From assembly GCA_010909165.1 (NCBI GenBank), contig VJWM01000255.1, positions 1 through 64,000 of the forward strand: a stretch of 64,000 bases of DNA. The letters run 5' to 3'. The notes beneath the pieces were generated by a model. It made no database searches and was not told the origin of the DNA. It saw only the letters and a list, made by a program, of their open reading frames with translations. The stretch comes from Anthoceros angustus. Its lineage: Eukaryota > Streptophyta > Anthocerotopsida > Anthocerotales > Anthocerotaceae. Positions 41,913 through 52,411 of this stretch are shown piece after piece (the first letter of the stretch is position 1; each line of letters begins with the position of its first letter). Made by a program: the position numbers and the translations under genes.

Positions 41913-43692
41913 TTGGGCGGTCTACACCTTCTATGGTATCGAGGACACTCGTGTCACAGCTCAACTCTGCATCAAGGGGTGAAAACCCACACTGGGCACA
42001 TGCATAAAGATTTCGACGAGACTACATGGGCTGCCCAAGTGCACATTGCGACCTCCTCCAGTTCTGCAGTGCAGGCTCCGGCGTCCAGTATCATCCTCCC
42101 TGGGGTGCCTCTCTCTTCTTGCGAATGGTTGCGGGGCCAGCTGGATCACATCCTTGGGATGTTTGAAACCCGCTTTCCATGCTCGCGCATCTTCCGCAAG
42201 CTTCCCCGCCACCTTCATGATGATGCCCGTTTGGCGTTCCGTCTTCCCTTGGATCTCCTTGCGCTCGATCCCCAGGACGAGTTAGCTTGGTGCCTTCTCC
42301 TGCTTCTCCCCTGGTGGTGCCTTCGGTGTACTAAGGGTGGGGCTTCTGGGCATCGGGAAGTTGCTAGCCGTCTTCGGCGCTTTCGGGCTGGTGACTGGGC
42401 ATCCCTCCAGGAGGAGGCTTTGCGTGCTGCCAAGGCTCGGGCGGAATCCGCACAGCAGTTGGAACAGGTCCCGGGTAATGCAACAAACCTGCGTCGTTGC
42501 AAGTTGCTTGGCCAGGCAGGTGAATATGCTCGCGCTGCCAGGGCTCTTCGACCCCTCCCCCTGGCCCCCGCTTTTGAAGAGACCATTGTTGCCCTCCGTG
42601 CCCTCCATCCAGCACCCAAGGATGCCATCCCCCCGGACATATCCGACTATGTCCCGGAGGATCCCTTCTCCCTGGATCGGGCAGCTTTTGCTCTGGCATT
42701 CTCTATGACCCCACGTCTTTCATCTGCTGGGTTGTCAGGAATGGTATTTGAACACCTCAGGGACCTTTTTCTCCCCGAAGATCCATCTAGTGGCTTCCCG
42801 AGCTCTTTTCTCGCCGTGGTGGCTCGGGGTGAGGCACTCTTGGATTTCCCATGTTCTTGCGGCTAGCGGGCTTGTCGCTATGGACAAGCACCCCTTGTCG
42901 CCACTCATGATCGGAAAAGCCTTTATGCGGCTACTCAACCTGTTGCCTTCGGTGATGCTCCCTTCTCCGGTGACATCTCAACCCCTTCAATTTGGCATTG
43001 CCTGCCGGGGGAGTCTTTGGTGCTTGGGTGAAGGCATACCTTGATACCTAGCAGGGTGGGGTGTCGGTTGATGTCGAGAACGCCTTCAATACCATCTCTA
43101 GGGCGTCATCTTGAGGAGCTTAGGGATCTTGGCGGCGTCTGGGGGCCTTATACCTTTTGTCCGGTGCTTCTACGGGAGGTCCTCCAACCTCTACTACCAG
43201 CACAAGAACCTCTCTTCAGGATTTGCTGTCTCTGTCTTGGAATCGGCCACAGGTACCAGGCAAGGCGACCCCCTAGGCGGTGCTCTCTTCGCCATTGCTC
43301 ACTATAGGGCCCTATCTAGGGCCGCCTTCTCAGCGCGCGACTGTGTCTTCCCTTCGCTGGCAGACGATTCTCACATCCTCGGGCCTGGGGACAAAGTCAA
43401 GGAGGCCTTTGAGCTCTTCTCTCATGAGCTTTCTTTGGTGGGCTTGAAGGTCAAGCTGTCCAAGTGCCTCGTCCCGGTCTCCATCGGGATTACGCCTGCT
43501 GGGTTTCCGGGGGAGATTGCTCGGCTTTGGGATCTGGATTCTAGGGTCCCTTCGGTTCCTGACTTCATCGGAGCTTCTGGACGGGCTCTCGCAGGCACAT
43601 CCCATATCGAGAGGTCCTCTGCGAGACTCTTGATGCGAGAGGGTGTTTTACAAAACCTCTTTTGCAAATCCCCCAATATTTACAACGTCTAA
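41913..43692 (+). pseudogene. Non-LTR-type reverse transcriptase fragment, copy A
   Basis: An open frame (41913-42866) gives DHILGMFETRFPCSRIFRKL and WCLLLLLPWWCLR, typical of the region upstream of the polymerase in some streptophyte LINE-type proteins. After frame changes come polymerase motif A (DVENAFNTISR, about 43071), motif B (GTRQGDPLGGALFAIAHY, about 43252), motif C (SLADDSHILG, about 43357) and motif D (GLKVKLSKC). The ADD catalytic pair is intact but several frameshifts break the protein, and there is no endonuclease region. The 3' end runs into CACTA subterminal sequence. Confidence 0.72.
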
Positions 43693-44427
43693 ACACCTCC
43701 GTTGTAAATTGGTTTAAGTTTCGCTGATGTGGCAAGTTTTAAGACTCGGTTTACAACGGGGGTTTCTAGTTGGATAATGTGGCACTCTTTTGGGTGCTCA
43801 TTTACAACAACGGATTGATGACGTGGCTCCCACGTTGTAGATTACGTTGTAAAAGCCTTTTTTTCAAAATTTGATCTTTATTTTTCTAAAAATCTTTATT
43901 AACATCACTAATCACAAAAATATGATTGGAAGCCATTTACAACAGTATGCGATGACGTGGCTCCCTTGTTGTAGATTACGTTGTAAAAGCCTTTTTCTCA
44001 AAATTTGTTCTTTATTTCTTCAAAACTCTTTGTTATTATTATTAATCACAAAAATATGATTGGAGGCCATTTACAACAGCGATTGATGACGTGGCTTCCT
44101 TCTTGTAGATTACGTTGTAAACACTTTTCTCAAAATGTGTTCTTTATTTTTTTAACTCTTTATTATTATTATTAATCACAAAAATATGATTGGAGGCCAT
44201 TTACAACATCGATTGATGACATACTACCGGACACCTTACCCGTCCGGTTAGGTGACATGGCGGCCACGTCAGCAACTTGATGACGTGGCAATCTTCCCTG
44301 CCACATCAGCATTTTTACAACCTAGTTAAGCTGTCAGTTTACAAACGTGTAAATGCCCGTTTTTACCTCGTGACGTTGTAAATTACGTTGTAAAATACGT
44401 TGTAAAACACCTGCAATTCTTGTAGTG
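43660..44427. mobile_element. CACTA (En/Spm-like) transposon terminus, copy A
   Basis: Read on the minus strand from 44427 it begins CACTACAAGAATTGCAGGTG, matching plant CACTA terminal repeats. About 750 bp of subterminal region follow, packed with TTTACAAC/GTTGTAAA and GACGTGGC motifs. These include about four units of a 132-bp tandem repeat (units near 43798, 43930, 44066 and 44198, each with ATGACGTGGC and AATCACAAAAATATGATTGG). The other end of the element was not found. Confidence 0.7.
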
Positions 44428-44665
44428 TTGGTTTTTCACCTCAATAAAAACCCTCTCTTCATTAGATAGGCTATTAGTTCATGTGTGAGAATGTCTTGAT
44501 GTCGGTGTGAACAATTCCACATAGGTTAAGAGATGAGTCCATCGGATGTGAATACCATAGTGAATCGACATATAACGAATGTAGTTTTCATTTGTGTTTG
44601 TTCTGGTTGTGCACTTGGGAATCGCATTTTCAAAAGCTTTGGTTTTGTAACTACCTTCCCTTCAT
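44428..44665. other. Flank of the CACTA terminus within the duplicated unit
   Basis: Unique-looking AT-rich sequence present in both duplication units. No gene recognised. Confidence 0.4.
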
Positions 44666-45682
44666 TTTTGCTCTGGCATTCTCTATGACCCCACGTCTTT
44701 CATCTGCTTGGGTTGTCGGGAATGGTATTTGAACACCTCGGGGACCTTTTTCTCCCAGATCCATCTAGTGGCTTCCCGAGCTCTTTTCTCGCCGTGGTGG
44801 CTCGGGGTGAGGCACGCCTCTGGATTTCCCATGTTCTTGCGGCTAGCGGGCTTGTCGCTATGGACAAGCACTTACCTTCAGGCGTGCGCCCACTCGCGGT
44901 CGGAAAAGCCTTTATGCGGCTACTCAACCGCACTGTTGCCCTTCAGTGATGCTCCCTTCTCCAGCAGCATCTCAACCCCCTTCAATTTGGCATTGCCACA
45001 CCGGGGGGCTGTAAGTCTTTGGTGCTTGGAGTGAAGGCATACCTTGATACCTAACCGGAGTGGGTGGTCTGACAGGTTGATGTCGAGAACGCCTTCAATA
45101 CCATCTCTAGGAGCGTCATCTTCGAGGAGCTTAGGGATGCTGGCGGCGTCCTGGGGAGCCTTATACCTTTTGTCCGGTGCTTCTACGGAGGTCCTCCAAC
45201 CTCTACTACCGGACAAGAACCTCTCTTGAATTTCTTGTCTACATCTTGGAATCGGCCAGTACCGAGCGACCCCAGGCGGTGCTCTCTTCGCCATTGCTCA
45301 CTATAGGGCCCTATCTAGGGCCGCCTTCTCAGCGCGCGACTGTGTCTTCCCTTCGCTAGCAGACGATTATCACATCCTCGGGCCTGGGGACAAAGTCAAG
45401 GAGGCCTTTGAGCTCTTCTCTCATGAGCTTTCTTTGGTGGGCTTGAAGGTCAAACTGTCCAAGTGCCTCGTCTGGTCTCCATCGGGATTACGCCTACTTT
45501 GGATTTCCGATTACTCGGCTTTGGGGCTGGATTCTAGGGTCCCGGTTCCCACTTCAGCCGGAGCTTCTGGACGGGCTCGCACATCCCATATCGAGGACAG
45601 GTCCTCTGCGAGACTACTGGATTGCGAGAGGGGTGTTTTACAAAACCTCTTTTGCAAATCCCCCAATATTTACAACGTCTAA
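44666..45682 (+). pseudogene. Reverse transcriptase fragment, copy B
   Basis: Copy of 42686-43692 with more small deletions. It retains the DVENAFNTISR and ADD regions, but the motif B region is broken by several small deletions (around 45255-45280). Confidence 0.7.
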
Positions 45683-46392
45683 ACACCTCCGTTGTAAATT
45701 GGTTTAAGTTTCGCTGATGTGGCAAGTTTTAAGACTCGGTTTACGGGGTTTCTAGTTGGATAATGTGGCACTCTTTTGGGTGCTCATTTACAACAACGGA
45801 TTGATGACGTGGCTCACGTTGTAGATTACGTTGTAAAAGCCTTTTTCAAAATTTGATCTTTATTTTTCTAAAATCTTTATTAACATCACTAATCACAAAA
45901 ATATGATTGGAAGCCATTTACAACAGCATGACGTGGCTCCTTGTTGTAGATTACGTTGTAAAAGCCTTTTTCTCAAAATTTGTTCTTTATTTCTTCAAAA
46001 CTCTTTGTTATTATTATTAATCACAAAAATATGATTGGAGGCCATTTACAACAGCGATTGATGACGTGGCTTCCTTCTTGTAGATTACGTTGTAAACACT
46101 TTTCTCAAAATGTGTTCTTTATTTTTAACTCTTTATTATTATTAATCACAAAAATATGATTGGAGGCCATTTACAACATCGATTGATGACATACGGACAC
46201 CTTACCGTCCGGTTAGGTGACATATGGCGGCCACGTCAGCAACTTGATGACGTGGCAATCTTCCGCCACATCAGCATTTTTACAACCTAGTTAAGCTGTC
46301 AGTTTACAAACGTGTAAATGCCCGTTTTTACCTCGTGACGTTGTAAATTACGTTGTAAAATACGTTGTAAAACACCTGCAATTCTTGTAGTG
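45640..46392. mobile_element. CACTA transposon terminus, copy B
   Basis: Copy of 43660-44427, ending TTCTTGTAGTG at 46392. About 25 bp shorter through scattered small deletions. Confidence 0.7.
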
Positions 46393-46636
46393 TTGGTTTT
46401 TCACCTCAATAAAAACCCTCTCTTCATTAGATAGGCTATTAGTTCATGTGTGAGAATGTCTTGATGTCGGTGTGAACAATTCACATAGGTTAAGAGATGA
46501 GTCCATCAGATGTGAATACCATAGTGAATCTGACATATAACGAATGTAGTTTTCATTTGTGTTTGTTCCTGGTTATTGCACTTGGGAATCGCATTTTCAA
46601 AAAAGCTTTGGTTTTGTAACTACCTTCCCCTTCATT

Positions 46637-48288
46637 TTTTGCTCTACTGCGACACGGGAAAAGATATGTAGAAAATTACAATAGAGCTCAGAACAACTAG
46701 TGTTCTAAGATTTCTCATTTCTTTTGTCAAAAAGCTTTTTTTTGTGCAACATGTTCTACCAAGGATTACAAAAAGACACCTTCAATATGAAAATGCTGTA
46801 GGTGACAGTCTTTGGGTTTACGAGTAGCGTTTTTTAATCCTTTGTAAAAAAAAACCCTTAAAAAGATATATTTATTTTAAAAGGGTAAAAATTGATTTTT
46901 TTTCCCGTCTCCAAAAAGTGGAGTGTGTCACTACTTGTAGGGAGACCTTGTTGTATGCTAAGTCAGGCATCTTGGACAATTATGAGCAAGCTACTCACTC
47001 CTAAGTTTTCCAGAGCCTTAAAATCAACCGGAGCCTAAGAATTGGAACCTGGTACGTATCCCTGAAGGCTTGGTCTTAAAATTTGTCTTTCCCTATCATT
47101 CATAGCATCCTAGCATATTCACATTCCAACTTTTAGAAACAAGAAATGTGCGAGTTTGATTCCATAAATTATATCGCCCATGCTGTAGTTGTAGTGCTAC
47201 TCATTTGGTCCAACAAGGTTAGTCCCTGAACGGAAACAATATTCACAAGGTAGATATAGAACATCACAGCATCTAGCCTATTCGTATGGAACAACTTCTA
47301 GAAACAAGAAATAGGGGAGTTCTATTCGAAGAAATTTGTATAGTGCATGTTGTAATTGCAGTGCTACTTACTCTTAAATTAACCGGAACCATAGAATCAG
47401 GCGAAGGCTGAATCATGGTATCGCTGAACACTTGGATCTTAAAATTGGTCTTTCCCCTTGAAGGGAATATTTGTGAGATGGGTAGCCATGGAGCATTCAC
47501 GGCATCCTAGCCCATTCGTATTCCAACTTTTATCATTCGCATTCCAATTTTTACCATTCACATTCCAATTTTTACCATTCGTATCTAATTTTTACCATTC
47601 GCATTCCCATTTTTACCATTTGCATTCCAACTTTTACCATTCGCATTCCGACTTTTATCATTTGCATTCCAACTTTTACCATTCGCATTCCAACTTCTAC
47701 CATTCGCATTCGGACTTTTGGAATAAAGAAAGTGGGAATCCGGTTCCGAGGGAGGGAATCCGGTTCCAACATGTCTTTACCCTGTACAGAGTATTGTCAA
47801 AGGCGATGTGACTTCCCCGTGAAGTGATGCTCGTACTTGATGTAAGAGCAGATGCAAGGAGGGAATTTGCATATTTAGCTTGTAATGCATTACTTGGTTC
47901 CCATGATAAGGTCAGCAATGTAAGATTCTTCGACAGGATCAAGTTGAGTTGGAGATAATCGGGGCAACTCTCGAAGTTGCTGCAGTCTACAGCAGATACG
48001 ATATTCCCTAAGGGTAAGGTATATGATTGGAGCAAACTTTTCTTCAGAACTGCAGGATCATGGCAAGCCTAAACATCCTGTTGTAACCAAATGTCCAAGC
48101 AAGCATAATCCAGATGAACATAAAGCTGTGGGATTCACCCACATGTCCAGTACGACACATCAAAGCAGAGAGGGAAACATGTGACACAACGATGTTAACG
48201 AGGAAATAGAAGGGATAGTTCTGTCGGTGCCGAAGGTTAGTTAGCTTGCTGCCCACTTGCTTTGCAGTGACCGAACCAAATGTAAGCA
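46637..48288. other. AT-rich non-genic region with repeats
   Basis: No gene recognised. Besides the 21-bp array (separate entry) it contains a larger diverged repeat: CATCCTAGC..ATTC..ATTCCAACTTTTAGAAACAAGAAAT-like stretches near 47107, 47270 and 47502, and GGTCTTAAAATTTGTCTTTCCC-like stretches near 47070 and 47430, i.e. a partial duplication of about 360 bp. Confidence 0.45.
47513..47720. repeat. 21-bp tandem repeat, about 10 copies
   Basis: Unit CATTCGCATTCCAACTTTTA+C with C/T and G/A variants. Because 21 is a multiple of three it creates an accidental HSNFYHS-type open frame; that frame is not called as a gene. Confidence 0.85.
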
Positions 48289-49316
48289 TCAAAGCCTGCT
48301 CCAGGTCGGATTCGGACCCGACCACTCCTTACCCAGAAAATATGCAAGTTGTTCAAACCGATCTGACCCAAAGATCAAGAACAGAGGAGCTTCGTTCCAG
48401 TTGTTCGAGACACCAGCTTTGAAGACAAAAATGGATGGAGTGCCGAAAGCTCCCCTCTCCACAGCTAGTTGAGTATTCTTCTGCAAAAGGAATGGTGAAA
48501 TGAGATGCAGAAGGCACAGAAAATGCTTCCTCCCACGAGGGACCAATCCAACCTTCAGTTCCTCTTTCACAACAGAGTCGTTCGTCTGGTGCAAGAAGGA
48601 CTCTGCCTCACTTCTCAAAAGCCCAGCAGCCACACAGGATTCCAACACGAACACCGGGTCGGACAGAGAGACATTGTTGTTGGGCTTCACTCCCCAGATC
48701 CTTCTGAACAAGGATAGAAACACCTGAATCAGCTCCTGAGACTCATATCCCTGCCAAAAAAGCCGTCGTGTCAGCAACAACTGTCTTCCACATGACGAAT
48801 GGGACATCCCAGAATCCCACCTTGGACAAAGCCACAGCTGTGAGCAGACGCTGGCAGAGCATGGAGTTGAAAGTCTCAGGACCGAAGGCTGCGGGTGCTC
48901 CCTTGAAGGGAACGCCCATGAAAGCTGCATTCCGGAGCAAGTCTCCCTGCAGCCATCCCCCTGCGTTCACATCCACCGCACCATCAAAACCTACAACCCA
49001 CCACAGGGAAAGCGCTAAACACTGATCAGTGAAGCGAGCACTGACCACGAGCAGGGACGACGGAAGGCATCGCGTTGCCTGTAGCCTTGTGGATTGCTCC
49101 CAGCAGAACAGGCACCACCCTCAACCGCAGATTCCATCTCTCACGATACCTGTCGGCCCAGTGTCACTCACACCAGGGCTTCCACCAGCAACAACCGAAG
49201 CTGGAAGCACCCAACTGGATCAACTCCGACCTGAGCAGGACAGTGAGGCAGAACCAGGAGTACGGCGATCCCACATCCAAGCACACCACCACCGGCACGC
49301 TATCCCCTCCTGCCAT
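48289..49316 (-). CDS. Kappa-class GST / 2-hydroxychromene-2-carboxylate isomerase-like protein
   Basis: Five exons: 49316-49231, 49149-49046, 48990-48821, 48750-48553 and 48480-48289, phase-consistent, 249 residues (family about 220-250). The DsbA/thioredoxin-fold domain starts VVVCLDVGSPYSWFCL, with the SPYSW segment whose serine binds glutathione in kappa GSTs. Further matches are RYRERWNLRLRVVPVLLGAI, HKATGN, GDLLRNAAFMGVPFK, RLLTAVALSK, AVERGAFGTPSIFVFKAG (the cis-Pro loop GTPS) and APLFLIFGSDRFEQLAYFLG, ending EWSGPNP. Family members use glutathione in the mitochondrion or peroxisome or act as isomerases in aromatic degradation. No clear targeting peptide is visible, and the physiological substrate in plants is unknown. 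Confidence 0.85.
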
Positions 49317-50078
49317 GAAGACTCAGATCATACCTTCGGATTGAACGACGGTAGGGGAACGCTAGAGACAAACTTGTGGGCATACCAGACCAGAACAGCA
49401 TTTTTTGAAGAAGCGCACACGGAAACTTCACCTGCAATATGGGGTATTTGCGTCATGTTGGGTTCGCGCATCAACTGGCCTGGCTCACAACCTGCAGAAG
49501 CGATGGTAGCTAATCTGCTTCTGTTTTCCTGCTGCGCTGAAGACTTATGTGTATCCTTCCTCCCATTGGGCACTGTCCGTGTACTAATACCGTCGCCGGC
49601 TTCGTAAAATTTAACCCCGGGTTCCAGCAGCTTCCGCCTTGGATAGCAACGGCTCGGATCAAGTCTTCACCAGTTCGACGCTCTCTCGGCCGTTGGATTG
49701 GAACTTTTGAAGACCAGCTGTTGTCCTGTGTATGCTGGGCCTGTGCGCTGGATTCCAGGTGTTGGCGGTGCTCGGTTCTCTGTAGATTCCTGCGCTGCAA
49801 GGGTGAGCCCAAGGACAATCGGAAAACGCTGTGCAATTGAGCCGCCAGGGTGTTGGCTTGGAGGGAGCTGCACCGCTTAGGGGAGCACAAATCTGAATCC
49901 CTCCAGGTGAATAATCCCCCTGGCTTTGTTGCCGCGATTCTCGCACTGAAGAGGATTGGAGGTGGTCTTCGGTGCTGTGAATTCAGTGGATCTGTGTGCG
50001 TCGTGACAGCAGGATTTTTGGATTTGACGTGGTGGCAACTCGTGAGGAGTGGCTGCTTGGGTGTAGTGGCGACCGATA
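49317..50078. other. Divergent intergenic region
   Basis: About 760 bp between the GST-like gene (minus) and TWD1 (plus), expected to contain both promoters. Short open frames on both strands show no domains. Confidence 0.4.
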
Positions 50079-51917
50079 ATGGGAGCCGACAGTGAGGCGG
50101 ATGGCATTGTGGCGGAAGGGGAGGTCGCCACGACCTCTGCAGTGCCAGGTGTAGAGGAAGGAGAAGAAAACCGGGATGCAGATGAGATTACAAGTGAGTT
50201 CACCCCAATCTCCTCGAGACTCCGCTGGGAATTGCGGGGGATTTGACGTTCTGGAATTATGTGACCTAAACATGGCCCTCAGGGATTTGATGCACTAAAA
50301 TGCTGTCAGTCTCATCCTGGAGCGCAGGTAGTGATGGCGTTCAGGATCTTTTCAGCAGCTCTGAGGAAAGGGATTTGATGCTTCCTCCACAGGTGAACTC
50401 AGAAACATCGGTTTTGGCTGACGGTGTTACTAAGCAGATCATCAAGGAGGGGCATGGTGAAACTCCTGGCAAACATGCTACGTGCTTTGGTACTATACCC
50501 GCTCACCTTGGAAACTTGTTATGTTCTTCTTAACCTGTGTTTCTGATCGTGCCTGTCTTGGCTTTTTATGATGTTACTCACCTTCTGTTCCCTTTTTCTG
50601 AATCTTGTTGGATGAGCAGTGCATTACAGGGCGTGGTCCGTTGTAAAGATGCACAAGTTTGATGACACTTGGCAAGAACAGCAAGTTGTGGAGATTCTCC
50701 TAGGCCATGGTAAGTTTGGCTTGAGCTGTGAAGACTACTGCACGGCAGCTGCTGAAATTTTTTGTCCTCACTATGACTTTGTCCTCGCCTGCTGTAACAG
50801 AGAAGAAGGAATTGCGTGGTCTTGCTATTGGTTTATGTAGTATGAAAGCAGGAGAACGAGCACTTGTGAAAGTCGGCTTCGAATTGGGATATGGCAAGCA
50901 AGGAAATTTTTCGTTTCCCAATGTGCCTCCTAAATCCGATCTGATATATGAAGTGGAGCTCATTGGTTTTGAGGACGCAAGGGAAGTAAGCTTCACATAA
51001 CAAATTCAGTCTTTCCATACCATGGATGGTGGAATATCTTGCACGAATGTGATATGGAGACACAGACCTTTCCTTTTGCTAACACCAACTCCCACACTGC
51101 ACTGTGTTGCAATAGGGTGTGGCACGTGCTCAAATGACTGTAGAAGAACGCATTGCAGCTGCTGACAGGCGGAGGGTAGATGGTAACGAGTTTTTCAGGG
51201 AAGACAAGCTGGATGAAGCTGTGCAACAATACGAAATGGTGAGGTTCTTTTGACATGTTCCACGCTTTTTACAATTTCCGACTCGGGTTTCACTGCCAAT
51301 GTCTAATCTATCATTCAATTCGTTCTTTAGGCCCTTGCTTACTTGGGAGATGATTTCATGTTCCAACTTGAGGGGAGGTTTAAGGACATGGCTGATGCTG
51401 TCAAACATCCCTGTCACCTCAATCTGGCTGCATGCTTCTTGAAGAAGGAGCGTTTTGATGATTGTATCGGTCAGTGCACGGTGGTAAGTAAAACCCCACT
51501 ACTTCAGTATACCCATAGCAGTCTGACAAAAGTAGTGCCAGCGAAATGCGGTGACATAATCCTCTGCGTCCTCCTGCTCAGGTTCTCGTCGAGGACAAGA
51601 CCAATGTCAAGGCTCTGTTTCGTCGAGGGAAGGCCAGGGCTGCTCTTGGGCGAACGGATGAAGCAAAAGGAGATTTCTTGTTAGCCAAAAACTTGGCTCC
51701 CAGTGATAGATCCATAGTCCGCGAACTTAAGGAGATTGCAGTTCAAGAGAAGCAACTCTATGAGAAGCAGAAAGAGTTCTACAAGGGTATCTTCAACTCA
51801 CCGGTGGCTGTGCAGAAGCAGCCCGTGTCAACAGGTTGGCTCGCCGTTGTAATTTTGTGGCTAACGGCGTTCTTCAGACCATTCCTCAGGTTGTTCAGGA
51901 AGCCCAAATCAGCGTAG
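50079..51917 (+). CDS. TWD1: FKBP42-type immunophilin with TPRs, TWISTED DWARF1-like
   Basis: Seven exons: 50079-50193, 50328-50489, 50620-50709, 50801-50985, 51116-51238, 51331-51483 and 51582-51917, all phase-consistent, 387 residues. TWD1 anchors to ER/plasma membrane and chaperones ABCB auxin transporters with HSP90. Seen: an acidic N-terminus, then the FKBP-like domain (VTKQIIKEGHG, VHYRAWSVVKMHKFDDTWQE, KKELRGLAIGLCSMKAGERA, YGKQGNFSFPNVPPKSDLIY), then TPRs (RRVDGNEFFREDKLDEAVQQ, HLNLAACFLKKERFDDCIGQ, KALFRRGKARAALGRTDEAK), then EKQLYEKQKEFYKGIF (calmodulin-binding-like region) and a C-terminal membrane anchor (WLAVVILWLTAFFRPFL) with a basic end. The residue pattern is close to Arabidopsis TWD1 across the whole length. 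Confidence 0.95.
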
Positions 51918-52411
51918 TTTTTTAGTTGGGTTTTCTATAGGAATGCTATAACGTTCCCAACCGAGAACAAGTGTTCAGCCCTTTACCTCCAACTCAGGAG
52001 CCGCTTTTGTAGGGCGACTCTGATTAAGAGCCCAGCAAGAGGCCAGATGGGCAGTCAGTGACCAAATTGGTGTTTAATCATTGTGGGACGCTAAGTTCTC
52101 ATTCTTTTGCAAGAGATAACACTAGTGCGTTTGCAAATGAAGCTTCTGGACATGCTTCTTGCGTTATGTTTATCTCCTGCGGTACGTCATCGTGAACGCC
52201 TGCCATAGCTGTCTACTAGAGCTGCGTTTCTGCGTCGCCATCCAGATTGGCCGCATTGCCGACGAGCATGGTGGCGGTAGCAGCGTGCGGCAGCCTGGAG
52301 ATGAGATCGGCTGCTCTGATTTGGCTTAGCAGAGTGGCCAACTGAGGATCTCTGCCTGCACTCCAATTGAGTGCTGGCCGAGCTGGGTGAAGAGGGATAG
52401 AAATTTGGACC
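51918..52411. other. Intergenic region
   Basis: About 490 bp between TWD1 and DEG1, same strand. No feature recognised. Confidence 0.4.

Larger units (their letters stand above)
42686..46636. repeat. Tandem duplication of 1.98 kb carrying RT fragment plus CACTA terminus
   Basis: Unit 1 is 42686-44665 (1980 bp) and unit 2 is 44666-46636 (1971 bp). The same 9 bases TTTTGCTCT occur at the start of unit 1, at the junction (44666-44674) and just after unit 2 (46637-46645), marking microhomology breakpoints. Copies differ mainly by many small indels. Confidence 0.85.

Noticed and set aside
47513-47720. CRISPR-like array
   Set aside because: Units are contiguous 21-bp repeats without unique spacers, in a eukaryotic genome.
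47458-47811. 117-codon frame of HSNFYHS-type repeats
   Set aside because: Direct product of the 21-bp minisatellite, which cannot shift frame; no evidence of a gene.
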